NCBI RefSeq assembly: GCF_003367475.1
Contig: NZ_QRHA01000005.1
Coordinates: 186,001-250,000, forward strand
DNA length: 64,000 bases
DNA from: Alteromonas aestuariivivens
GTDB lineage: Bacteria; Pseudomonadota; Gammaproteobacteria; Enterobacterales; Alteromonadaceae
Reading direction: 5' to 3'
Of the stretch, positions 49,079 to 57,690 are shown one piece after another. A model generated the notes under the pieces. It did no database searches, had not been told where the DNA came from, and saw nothing but the letters and a program-made list of their open reading frames with translations. The translations under genes were made by a program, and so were the position numbers. Numbering within the stretch: position 1 is the stretch's first letter; every line of letters starts with the position of its first letter.

Positions 49079-49624
49079 ATGCTGGTACTCAGACTCAATA
49101 AAGCGGGCATGCCGCAGGAATGGATAGACCGGGAGCAGGCCGCCAGGCTATACAGTCAGAACAAGGTATTGTTCGAACTGGGAGAAGACCACTACACAAT
49201 GTACGGGGGCTGGAACCGCTTGGGCCAGCAAAGTACACTGAACCTGGCTTCAATCATTGCCTGTGACGGCAAAATTACGGACGTTAGTGGCAAGATTACG
49301 CTGACGAATACCTACCTTTTTCGTCGCGATAACTGCCTTTGTCTTTACTGCGGAAACACCTTTACACCGTCAGTGTTAACCCGCGATCACATTTTACCCC
49401 GTTCACGCGGCGGCAAGGATTGCTGGACCAATGTGGCCACTGCCTGCCAGCGCTGCAATCACGCAAAAGGGGCACGCACGCCTGAAGAGGCCAACATGCC
49501 TCTGCTTGCCGTGCCTTTCAGCCCGAATCTTTACGAGCGTTTCTACCTTATGAACAGGCGTATTCTGGCCGATCAGATGAATTTTTTAAGCAGTCATTTT
49601 ACCCGGCGACGCCATTGGGGCTAA
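49079..49624 (+). CDS. HNH endonuclease family protein
   Basis: 181 residues from the ATG at 49079, which follows a GGGGCAG purine run; an in-frame start 30 bases earlier lacks support. The HNH core holds two CxxC zinc pairs (CLYCG and CQRCNH) around DHILPRSRGGKDCWTN, giving the metal-binding His of the DH pair and the N and H of the family. The N-terminal half (WIDREQAARLYSQNKVLFELG) resembles the domain that in similar genes precedes HNH. Related stand-alone proteins are widespread in bacteria with uncertain roles. No phage or restriction genes adjoin it. The gene ends 8 bases from the convergent mscS-like gene. Confidence 0.88.
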   Translation: MLVLRLNKAGMPQEWIDREQAARLYSQNKVLFELGEDHYTMYGGWNRLGQQSTLNLASIIACDGKITDVSGKITLTNTYLFRRDNCLCLYCGNTFTPSVLTRDHILPRSRGGKDCWTNVATACQRCNHAKGARTPEEANMPLLAVPFSPNLYERFYLMNRRILADQMNFLSSHFTRRRHWG

Positions 49625-49632
49625 CCGGTTTT

Positions 49633-50535
49633 TCAGCTCGTGGATTCAACCAGTGACACACTGGGTACCGGCGACGGTGCAGATGAGTCCTGCTCGTTGA
49701 GCGCCTTGTACCACAGGTTCATCCAGTCTGCGCTTATCTTCTGCTGAAGGCTGTGCGCCTCGTCAGTGGGGCAGAACAAAGACACTGTTACCACCAGTTT
49801 GGCGAATTGATTGGTTTCAATCACTACATCAGGATCAATATCAATGAACTCAACATCCATGTGCCGCTCAATTACGCTTTTATAGCGCTCTGCCACATCA
49901 CGAAAAAAATCACAGTGGGATTTGGCCCGCGCCACAAATGCCGGTAACAGTGAATACGCATTCACCGTGGGTTCATTGGTGATGGAAAAACTGTGCAGAG
50001 TGTAACGACGCAGGAAGTTCAGATTACGAACCGTTTGCGTAATCAGTTGGCTGTTAGGAAGGTAAACGTGTTTTCCAGTGTAGGTAAATGCCTGCTTATC
50101 CACTTCCAGCAAGGTGGTTTTGGCCCAGTCCATTTCTACCACTTCGCCGACAATGTCGTTCATCTGGATCCAGTCACCGACTCTGAACGGCCGCGCGCTA
50201 AGGTAATAGATAAAGCCCATAAAACACTGAATGAATTCCCGGGTAGCAAAAACGATGGCAACCATAAACGCCGCTATCGAAATGGCCAGACTCTGGATCT
50301 CGGTGGCCCACAATGCCATCAGTAACAGCAGCAACACGGCATTGCCGAGTTGATTGAGCAAGGTGATTTGGTGGCGGCGGTCTTCGCCTCTGCGTTTACT
50401 GCGCTTGCGGATCAGCTTGAGCAAAAACTGCTTGGTGACCATAAACAAGGCGAAAATGAGTAGCGAGGTGATGAATTTGTATTGCTGGGCGAGCAGCAAA
50501 GCCTGCTGCCAGATTGTCACCAAGTCGTCTGTCAC
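49633..50535 (-). CDS. MscS-family small-conductance mechanosensitive channel
   Basis: 300 residues from a GTG at 50535, preceded at the right distance by AGGAGGT, the best ribosome site in this region. A longer TTG-start frame (50601) would begin in the proA terminator and is rejected. Three helices (about 10-85) lead to the pore-lining segment and the beta domain typical of MscS (RPFRVGDWIQMNDIVGEVVEMDW, VYLPNSQLI). MscS-type channels release solutes upon hypo-osmotic shock. The adjacent proline synthesis and uptake genes suggest an osmoregulation neighbourhood. Confidence 0.9.
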   Translation of the reverse strand: MTDDLVTIWQQALLLAQQYKFITSLLIFALFMVTKQFLLKLIRKRSKRRGEDRRHQITLLNQLGNAVLLLLLMALWATEIQSLAISIAAFMVAIVFATREFIQCFMGFIYYLSARPFRVGDWIQMNDIVGEVVEMDWAKTTLLEVDKQAFTYTGKHVYLPNSQLITQTVRNLNFLRRYTLHSFSITNEPTVNAYSLLPAFVARAKSHCDFFRDVAERYKSVIERHMDVEFIDIDPDVVIETNQFAKLVVTVSLFCPTDEAHSLQQKISADWMNLWYKALNEQDSSAPSPVPSVSLVESTS

Positions 50536-50599
50536 GCTGAGTACCTCCTCACCCCTTTGTAACTCCGGTGCCGGTGCATCCTGATATGCCCGGCGAAAC

Positions 50600-50625
50600 A
50601 AAAAACACCGGGCTTAAACCCGGTG
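50600..50625 (-). terminator. Rho-independent terminator of the putP-proB-proA operon
   Basis: A 7-bp perfect stem CACCGGG/CCCGGTG with a 6-base loop is followed by six T on the minus strand, 46 bases after the proA stop. The T tail coincides with the rejected TTG start of the mscS-like gene. Confidence 0.85.
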
Positions 50626-50670
50626 CCTGAAAGTATAACCAATAATGTGGGCTGACACACCCTGTGCGGG

Positions 50671-51918
50671 CTAGTCTCTGACCTGCCCCACTCCATTGAC
50701 CAGATATTTTTCCGTGGTCAGTGATTCCAGCCCCATTGGGCCGTAGGCATGCAACTTTGTGGTAGCAATGCCAATTTCTGCACCCAACCCTAACTGGCTG
50801 CCATCAGAGAAACGCGAGGATGCGTTTACCATAACGACAGAAGCATCCACGGCAAGCTGGAAACGCTGTGCTGCCTGCGAGTCCTCGGTGCAAATCACTT
50901 CAGTGTGATTACTGCCAAAACGGGAAATGTGCGCCATTGCCGCATCCAGATCATCCACCACGCGAACGGCTATCTCCAGCCCTAGATATTCTTCGCCATA
51001 GGCATCTTCACCAATCACGTCGGCAGCATCAAAATACTCTGCCCCACGCGCATTTACATGTATTTTTACATTATGTTCGGCCAGCGCTTTGGCCGCCAGG
51101 GGAAGAAAATCTCCGGCAATAGCCTGATGCACCAGCAAACCTTCCAGCGCATTACAGACTCCGGTACGCTGAGTCTTGCCGTTAAGCAGCAGCGCCATTG
51201 CTTTTTCAAGGTCGGCTTCCTTATCAACATACAGGTGGCAAACCCCTTTAAAGTGCTGAATAACAGGAACTTTGGCATTATCTGTGACGTAGTTAATTAA
51301 ACCTTCGCCACCGCGAGGAATGATCACATCAATCAGGCCACGCTGTTCCATTAACTCCTGCATTAATTCCCGATCAGGGTTGGGAACCACTGTGATCAGG
51401 GCCTTGGGCAAACCATGCTGTTCCAACACATTCTGCATCAGGCCTGCAATTGCCAGGCTGGTATCCAGCGCCTCTTTACCACCACGCAAAATAACCCCAT
51501 TACCGGACTTAAAGCACAAAGCCCCAGCATCCGCTGTTACATTGGGCCGGGCCTCGTAAATCATACACACCACACCAAGGGGAATGCGCATTTTCCTGAT
51601 TTCCAGGCCGTTCGGACGGGTGCCAATTACACGCTCCTGACCAACCGGGTCGCTAAGCTCTATGATGGTTTCAATACCCGCCGCCATGTCTTCAATGCGA
51701 GCATCGTTGAGCACCAGCCGGTCCACCATTGCGGCGTCGAGCTGGTTCTCTTTGGCCCGGGCCACTTCCTTCTCGTTAACCTCTATGATGCTGGCTTTAT
51801 TGACTCTAATGGCCGCCGCCATATCCTTCAGAACGGCATTTTTTTTGGCTTCTGGTAATACCGCCAAAACCTTTGACGCTTCTTTGGCCTGTTGTGCTAA
51901 ATCGGTGATTAAACTCAT
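50671..51918 (-). CDS. proA: Gamma-glutamyl phosphate reductase
   Basis: 415 residues, the normal length. The NADPH-dependent enzyme reduces glutamyl-5-phosphate to the semialdehyde, the second step of proline synthesis. The catalytic cysteine is in the conserved GVCNALEGLL motif (near 255); IPLGVVCMIYEARPNVT and KSGNGVILRGGKEA are aldehyde dehydrogenase family landmarks. It overlaps proB by 4 bases (ATGA), which implies coupled translation of the two enzymes that work in sequence. Confidence 0.97.
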   Translation of the reverse strand: MSLITDLAQQAKEASKVLAVLPEAKKNAVLKDMAAAIRVNKASIIEVNEKEVARAKENQLDAAMVDRLVLNDARIEDMAAGIETIIELSDPVGQERVIGTRPNGLEIRKMRIPLGVVCMIYEARPNVTADAGALCFKSGNGVILRGGKEALDTSLAIAGLMQNVLEQHGLPKALITVVPNPDRELMQELMEQRGLIDVIIPRGGEGLINYVTDNAKVPVIQHFKGVCHLYVDKEADLEKAMALLLNGKTQRTGVCNALEGLLVHQAIAGDFLPLAAKALAEHNVKIHVNARGAEYFDAADVIGEDAYGEEYLGLEIAVRVVDDLDAAMAHISRFGSNHTEVICTEDSQAAQRFQLAVDASVVMVNASSRFSDGSQLGLGAEIGIATTKLHAYGPMGLESLTTEKYLVNGVGQVRD

Positions 51919-53024
51919 TCGTCCTCCAAATTTGCTATATGCTGATTGGAAATGATCGGACCTGTTTTCTGTTCAAATTCTGAAGCAAATTTCTCATTGT
52001 CCTGCTTGGCGATAAAATTCAACAGACAACTGCTGTAATTAGAGCGAGCTTTTACCAGTTTGGTACCGTCATTCTTGCGTACCAAAATGGTGTCTCCCAC
52101 TGAAAACTCGCCTTTTACCGCAACAATTTCACTACTGGTCAATTGTTCTGTATCGAATTCCAACTCGGCATCAAAATCATTTTCCACTATTACTTCACCC
52201 TGAGCATTTGAGGTGTGTCGCATCCAGTGAACATTTTCCTGCATGGGTTGCTCGTGGGCCTGAAAATGGGTGCCCGGATTTTTGCCTTCCAACAACATGT
52301 TAAACGACAACTCGGTAAATCCGTTAACAATAAACGTATCTATTCCATGTGATACTGCTTTTTCTGCAGCCTCAATCTTGGTGCGCATGCCACCGGTGCC
52401 AACTCCGCCCTTAACCGCACCACCTGCCATCTGATAAATGTTCTCATCAATGTTGTCTACCCAGGACAGCAACTGGGCGTCATCATGCTCGTGAGGGTTT
52501 TTGTCATACAACCCATCCACATCGGAACAGATGATCAATGCATCTGCATCGGCCGCCGCGGCGACCATCGCTGACAGATTGTCGTTGTCACCCACTTTGA
52601 GTTTATCGGTTGTAACCGTATCATTTTCGTTGATGATTGGCAGAATGCCGTGTTCGAGCAAGCTGAAAATGGTTTCGCGAATGCTCACATAACGCTCGCG
52701 ATCGCGCAAGTCACCGTGGGTCAACAAAATTTGCGCACAGGAAAAATCGAACAACCTGTCCCAGGTGGCGATCATTTCTGTCTGCCCGGCAGATGCCATG
52801 GCTTTTTTTACTGCAATATCACTTTTTTCCTGCTTGGGAAACAAGTGGGAACCCGCTGCAACGGAACCGGAAGAAACCAGCACTACCTGGGTACCCATGG
52901 CACGGCATTTAACGATAAACTGAGCAATGCTAAGCAAATAATGACTGCTGCAGCCCTGTTTATTGGGTGCGATAAGTGCACTACCCACTTTGACTACAAT
53001 GCGATTCCAATTTGAACGACTCAT
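51915..53024 (-). CDS. proB: Glutamate 5-kinase
   Basis: 369 residues from the ATG at 53024. An in-frame GTG 12 bases earlier abuts its AAGG ribosome site, whereas 53024 is well spaced. The enzyme makes glutamyl-5-phosphate, the committed and proline-inhibited step of proline synthesis. The amino-acid kinase fold starts RIVVKVGSALIAP, then VLVSSGSVAAG and INENDTV. A C-terminal PUA domain follows (ILVRKNDGTKLVKARSNYS). Its ribosome site overlaps the putP stop. Confidence 0.95.
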   Translation of the reverse strand: MSRSNWNRIVVKVGSALIAPNKQGCSSHYLLSIAQFIVKCRAMGTQVVLVSSGSVAAGSHLFPKQEKSDIAVKKAMASAGQTEMIATWDRLFDFSCAQILLTHGDLRDRERYVSIRETIFSLLEHGILPIINENDTVTTDKLKVGDNDNLSAMVAAAADADALIICSDVDGLYDKNPHEHDDAQLLSWVDNIDENIYQMAGGAVKGGVGTGGMRTKIEAAEKAVSHGIDTFIVNGFTELSFNMLLEGKNPGTHFQAHEQPMQENVHWMRHTSNAQGEVIVENDFDAELEFDTEQLTSSEIVAVKGEFSVGDTILVRKNDGTKLVKARSNYSSCLLNFIAKQDNEKFASEFEQKTGPIISNQHIANLEDE

Positions 53025-53037
53025 GTTATCAATCACC

Positions 53038-54537
53038 TTAAGATTGTTGTTTGGCTAATTGCTGACTGGCCTGGTTGTACATAGCCTTAACGTCGCTTGA
53101 AGGCTCATCACCAAACGTCGAGACCAGCCACAGCGCTGCGGTGCTCACAGCGAAGCCGGGAATAATTTCATAAATCACACTGCTGAGGGTCTTTCCGTCG
53201 GCAAGCACCGGTACATAGATCCAAAACAGTACGGTTACAGCACCACTGATGATCCCGGCCAGTGCAGCCGTATGCGTAAGATTCTTTTTATACAGACAAA
53301 ACAGAACCAATGGCCCAAAGGCTGCACCAAAACCGGCCCAGGCGTTACTGACCAGTGACAGAATGGTGTTTGACTGATCCAGTGCCAGCAGCAACGCAAC
53401 AATGGCAACACCACCCACACCAAAACGGCCTATAGTTACGGTTTTCTTGTTGTCAATTTCCTTACCTGATACCACACGATAGATATCTTCTGTCAATGAA
53501 CTGGCAGAAACCAGTAACTGCGATGAGATGGTACTCATGATGGCAGCAAGTATCGCCGCCATAAGAAAACCGCTGATCAACGGATGAAACAGCAATTGCG
53601 AAAACAGGATAAAGATGGTTTCCGGATCACTTACTTCCAAACCAAACTGGTTCGCGTAGGCCACACCGACCAATCCGGTAGCCAGAGCTCCAATGATGGT
53701 CACAATCATCCAGGACATTCCAATGTTTCTTGCTGTGCTGATATCCTGCACGGAGCGTATGGCCATGAAGCGGACAATTATATGTGGCTGGCCAAAGTAA
53801 CCCAGCCCCCAACCCAACGAAGACACCAGAGCAACCAGGGTGAGGTTATGCCAGGATTCTGAAAAGCCAGGCACAGATTGAAAAGCAGCCTGGCTCATTT
53901 GCTGCCACCCGTCAAAATCGCCGAATGCCACGACCGGAACCATGATCAGGGCAACAAACATAATGCAGCCCTGGACAAAATCGGTCATGCTGACCGCCAG
54001 AAACCCGCCCAGCAACGTATAAGACACTACGACACCCAGAGTGATCACAAGCCCGAGCTGGTAGTCCAGCGAAAACGCGCTTTCAAACAGCTTGCCACCG
54101 GCCACGAGGCCCGCTGAGGTGTAGAGTGTAAAGAACAACACAATTATGGCTGCCGAAACCATACGCACGCTGGCACTGGACTGCCCGAAGCGTTTGGCAA
54201 AAAACTCTGGAATGGTAAGCGAGTCCTCGGCAACTTCGGTATACACCCGCAGTTTTGGCGCCACCAACAGGTAATTCGCAAGTGCACCGGCGACCAGACC
54301 AATAGCGATATACATAGCGTCAAACCCTGAAACGTACATTGCCCCGGGCAACCCCATGAGCATCCAGCCGCTCATGTCGGACGCACCGGCAGACAACGCC
54401 GTGACCTGAGGGCTTACCTGACGCCCTCCCAGAATATAACCGGAGATGTCACTGGTAGATTGACGGTATGCAAACAATCCAATCCCCAGCATGGCCAAAA
54501 AATATATCGCCAGTGAAAGGTAGCTTTCAAATTGCAT
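53038..54537 (-). CDS. putP: Sodium/proline symporter
   Basis: 499 residues, a hydrophobic protein of about 13 helices in the SSS family. LGGRQVSPQVTALSAGASDMSGWMLMGLPGA is the signature of PutP and carries residues needed for Na+ and proline. It imports proline as nutrient or osmolyte. The gene lies 13 bases ahead of proB on the same strand, so uptake and synthesis are likely on one transcript. The 650-bp AT-rich gap upstream probably holds its promoter. Confidence 0.95.
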   Translation of the reverse strand: MQFESYLSLAIYFLAMLGIGLFAYRQSTSDISGYILGGRQVSPQVTALSAGASDMSGWMLMGLPGAMYVSGFDAMYIAIGLVAGALANYLLVAPKLRVYTEVAEDSLTIPEFFAKRFGQSSASVRMVSAAIIVLFFTLYTSAGLVAGGKLFESAFSLDYQLGLVITLGVVVSYTLLGGFLAVSMTDFVQGCIMFVALIMVPVVAFGDFDGWQQMSQAAFQSVPGFSESWHNLTLVALVSSLGWGLGYFGQPHIIVRFMAIRSVQDISTARNIGMSWMIVTIIGALATGLVGVAYANQFGLEVSDPETIFILFSQLLFHPLISGFLMAAILAAIMSTISSQLLVSASSLTEDIYRVVSGKEIDNKKTVTIGRFGVGGVAIVALLLALDQSNTILSLVSNAWAGFGAAFGPLVLFCLYKKNLTHTAALAGIISGAVTVLFWIYVPVLADGKTLSSVIYEIIPGFAVSTAALWLVSTFGDEPSSDVKAMYNQASQQLAKQQS

Positions 54538-55187
54538 GGAATACTTTTACCTCTGCGAATTTCACAACGTCGTATCGTGCCCCTGACTCAAACGCACAGA
54601 CAGGGCTACGTAAACTGAATCCTGTTTCAGAAGAACAGGAATTTACGACAGTTAAAATTAATTTGAACTCAAATTATATTCCGATCGGACAGTGAAATGC
54701 AAATCGGGCAAATAGTAAACACCAAAAATACGACAAACGGGTTGAATTTTTATCCAAGATAAAAATTTCTACAATCAAACATATTTAAATACTTTAAAAT
54801 CATGGATTTATTTCATATTTATTGTATGGAAATTACATTTTAATTAGTTGAAATTTGGTTTCAAAAGCCGATATCTATAATGAAGATAAACATTTTTATT
54901 CATTTCACTACTAATATTTATAATATTCATTTCAGAAGAGATTATGTTACTCCACCCGGCTCAGCATGGAGCTTTAGTGGTAGTAAGCTGTGACATTTTC
55001 TCTCGTTCCCGGAATGATGCTGCACTAACAGTAATTGGGAGGAAATAATTCGTAGACGAGGTAATTTTTTGGTCAGGCTAAAGGAGCAGAGTTAAACGGA
55101 CCATGGTGTTGGTAAGTGTAACCGAAATCAACGGGGAATGTATTTGTGGTAAGAAACCCGATAGGCTTAAACTCGGCACATCGAAAC
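54538..55187. other. AT-rich gap upstream of putP with no identified gene
   Basis: 650 bases with much lower G+C than the coding flanks, in particular 54640-54940. No open frame has both a ribosome site and codon bias like the neighbours, no tRNA or CRISPR is seen, and repeats are not obvious. It separates putP from a convergently ordered DUF2878 gene and probably carries the putP promoter; it may also be a scar of past insertion. Confidence 0.5.
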
Positions 55188-55748
55188 TCAGCCCAGCTCC
55201 TGATTCTGAACGGTCATCAGGTGGCTCTCAAAGCCTCGCTCCAGCAGCGAAACCATCATAAAAAATGCAGGCAGTAACCATACCCATATCAATGCCAGTA
55301 ACGCCAGCGTAACCGGAACCGTCATTCCAAAATCCACTGCACCTATGCGCAATCCCGCATAATAACTGGCGGGCCCGGAAATGGCGGCCAGACCGGCACT
55401 CAGAAACCACCGGGACCGCAAGTAACGCATACTGTGGCGCAGGGTAAGAGCGAACGCAATCCAGAGTGTCACCAACCACAGAGGTACGGGAAGCATGCCG
55501 TCGTGCCCGGCAAATTCAAACACACCGGTTAAGGCCAGAACAATATCAATACTGACGCCCGTAAATGCGACGCAGAAGGCAACGGACAAGTCCAGTAGCG
55601 GCCTGCGTGCAACCCCAAAAAAAGCCAGCAGCAACACCACTATGCCCCACAAATACTCGTACTGGGTAAACAGCGCTAACACCCAGATCAACTGAAACCA
55701 CATAAAATTAATCAGGTTACCTAATGTACTGTTACACTTGTTGAACAT
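55188..55748 (-). CDS. DUF2878 domain inner-membrane protein
   Basis: 186 residues from the ATG at 55748, preceded by GGAG; a GTG 15 bases upstream is rejected because it overlaps that site. Five to six membrane helices are predicted. The NFMWFQLIWVLALF start and the WIAFALTLRHSMRYL motif fit DUF2878. The function is unknown in the family. It is divergent from the phosphatase-lipid kinase fusion. Confidence 0.82.
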   Translation of the reverse strand: MFNKCNSTLGNLINFMWFQLIWVLALFTQYEYLWGIVVLLLAFFGVARRPLLDLSVAFCVAFTGVSIDIVLALTGVFEFAGHDGMLPVPLWLVTLWIAFALTLRHSMRYLRSRWFLSAGLAAISGPASYYAGLRIGAVDFGMTVPVTLALLALIWVWLLPAFFMMVSLLERGFESHLMTVQNQELG

Positions 55749-55887
55749 TGTGTTGCACTCCACTCAGCCCACTACTGATGTACCGGGCTTTTAGCGATCA
55801 TTGTTTTATCGTGTTATGTTGGGTACGCACGATGCGCCGGCTGGTTCATTTATAACGGAATATTCGAATTTTCCCGGAGGGCATGCA

Positions 55888-57510
55888 ATGAAAATGATCA
55901 AATACTACCTGCTCGGTGCACTGATACTGTCTGGCATGGCCTGGTGGATTTCTTTCTGGCCCCTAAAGATAGTAGCAGCCTGGGCAGCTTTGTCACTTCT
56001 GGTAGTCAGCAGCGCTTACCTGTTTCGTTACCCTTCATTGTTTCGAAAACGGGAAGATGGCAGCATTCCTTTTTATATCAGATGGTTATTTATTCCTTTT
56101 CTGCTTGGCACCGGAGCTTATAACAGCTGGGCCCGTAAGCATGACAAGGTTCCCCCCGTCCAGCGCATTGATGAAAATCTCTATTTGGCCTGCCGATTGT
56201 TTGGCAAAGATGTTGAGGAGCTGAACAAACTAGGAGTAGATGCCATCCTTGATGTGACGGCAGAATTTGATGGTTTGGACTGGTCTGCGTACCAGTCGGA
56301 TTTTGAATACCTCAACATCCCGGTTCTCGATCATTCCAGCCCAAGTGACGAACAGTTGTTAACTGCGATTAACTGGATACGTCAGCAGCACCAAAAGCAA
56401 AAATGTGTTGTCGTGCACTGTGCGCTGGGTAGGGGCCGCTCGGTGCTGGTGGTTGCTGCCTACCTGCTGGCATGCGACCCTGGCCTGAGCATTGAAAACG
56501 CACTGGAGCGAATACAATCGGTTCGCACCACCGCCCGGCTTAACAAACATCAGTTAAAATCGCTCGCCAGGGTTAAGGATGGCGGGCACCTGAAATTCAG
56601 CCGTCGACTGGCCCTGATTGCCAACCCGGTTGCAGGCGGTGGAAAATGGCCTCAGGAAAAAGGGCTTATCCTGTCACTGCTAAACCCCCACTTTGAAGTC
56701 AGCGTTTTTGAAACAACCAAAGATAAGGATGCAACAGTCCTTGCCCGTAAAGCAATTGAACAGGGCGCTGAAATTGCGGTGGCGTGTGGAGGTGACGGAA
56801 CCATCACCGAAGTAGCCAGCGCCTGTGTTGACAACCAGATCACGTTGGGCGTCATTCCATTGGGAACTGCCAATGCGTTGAGCCAGGTGTTGCATGGATT
56901 GCGCAGCAAGCTGGTGCCCGTCAGCACTGCCTGCGAAACGATAGTGGGTGGTACGGAGATCAACATGGATACCGCTTTGTGCAATGACCGGCTGATGCTT
57001 ATGGTTGCTGCAGTAGGGTTCGAAGAAGAAATGATTGCCAGTGCTGATCGTGAACAGAAAAATGAGGGCGGGCAATTGGCCTACCTTAAAGGGTTGTGGG
57101 AGGCTATCACCAGTAACCAGTCACTCTCACTGGAGGTTGAATTCGACGACAACCAGCAACACACCATTGAAACTCCCAGCTTGGTGATTGCCAATGCGGC
57201 CCCTGTTACCACAGCCCTGGCTCAGGGAGGTGGTGAGCCTGATTTAACGGATGGAAAGCTTGACATAACCTGGCTCAAACCCCAGGAGAGCCCGGACCAG
57301 CAGGTATTGTCGCTGGCGGAGCTGGTTTTTCGGGATACTGACGGCAAAAAGGATTCTGATCGTATTTGCCACACACAGGCAAAAAGCGTTCGGCTTACTC
57401 TGCCTGAGCAACAAAATTACGCTCTGGATGGCGAAATTCAATCCGCCAAAACTATACTGATACAAGCCAGGCCCGCCAGTTTACGCATATTTTCTCGGCC
57501 GAAGCACTGA
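55888..57510 (+). CDS. Membrane-anchored dual-specificity phosphatase fused to a diacylglycerol-kinase domain
   Basis: 540 residues from the ATG at 55888, which follows GGAGG with ideal spacing; the frame stays open 87 bases upstream without support. Two N-terminal hydrophobic stretches (about 5-45 and 65-75) anchor it. A cysteine phosphatase domain (about 85-225) contains the signature H177-Cys178-ALGRG-Arg184, with the preceding catalytic loop containing Asp near residue 150. A DAGK catalytic domain follows (about 235-540): LIANPVAGGG, then G301-G-D-G-T305 and PLGTANAL. Both active sites look complete. DAGK/YegS-type proteins phosphorylate lipids and DSPs dephosphorylate proteins or lipid phosphates, so opposing actions on a membrane lipid are possible. 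The order phosphatase then kinase is uncommon but does occur in some proteobacteria. Confidence 0.85.
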   Translation: MKMIKYYLLGALILSGMAWWISFWPLKIVAAWAALSLLVVSSAYLFRYPSLFRKREDGSIPFYIRWLFIPFLLGTGAYNSWARKHDKVPPVQRIDENLYLACRLFGKDVEELNKLGVDAILDVTAEFDGLDWSAYQSDFEYLNIPVLDHSSPSDEQLLTAINWIRQQHQKQKCVVVHCALGRGRSVLVVAAYLLACDPGLSIENALERIQSVRTTARLNKHQLKSLARVKDGGHLKFSRRLALIANPVAGGGKWPQEKGLILSLLNPHFEVSVFETTKDKDATVLARKAIEQGAEIAVACGGDGTITEVASACVDNQITLGVIPLGTANALSQVLHGLRSKLVPVSTACETIVGGTEINMDTALCNDRLMLMVAAVGFEEEMIASADREQKNEGGQLAYLKGLWEAITSNQSLSLEVEFDDNQQHTIETPSLVIANAAPVTTALAQGGGEPDLTDGKLDITWLKPQESPDQQVLSLAELVFRDTDGKKDSDRICHTQAKSVRLTLPEQQNYALDGEIQSAKTILIQARPASLRIFSRPKH

Positions 57511-57690
57511 GTTTACGTACATCTTCGGCTTAAGTTTTAAAACAGCAGATCGGGTTTTGCCGGTTACCAAGAACAACCATCGGTTCCCGTTCATTGAACC
57601 AGGCAAAAATCCGTTCCGAGAGATGAATTGTAGGCCAAAGCTTTGGCCGCAGCTTTGTGGCTACCGAGTACTCATGATGTGAACTTAACG

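Noticed and set aside
55103-55263. Short frame ATG...TAA with an AAAGGAG stretch upstream
   Set aside because: The spacing to the ATG is too long, the frame overlaps the DUF2878 gene antisense and no motif is seen.
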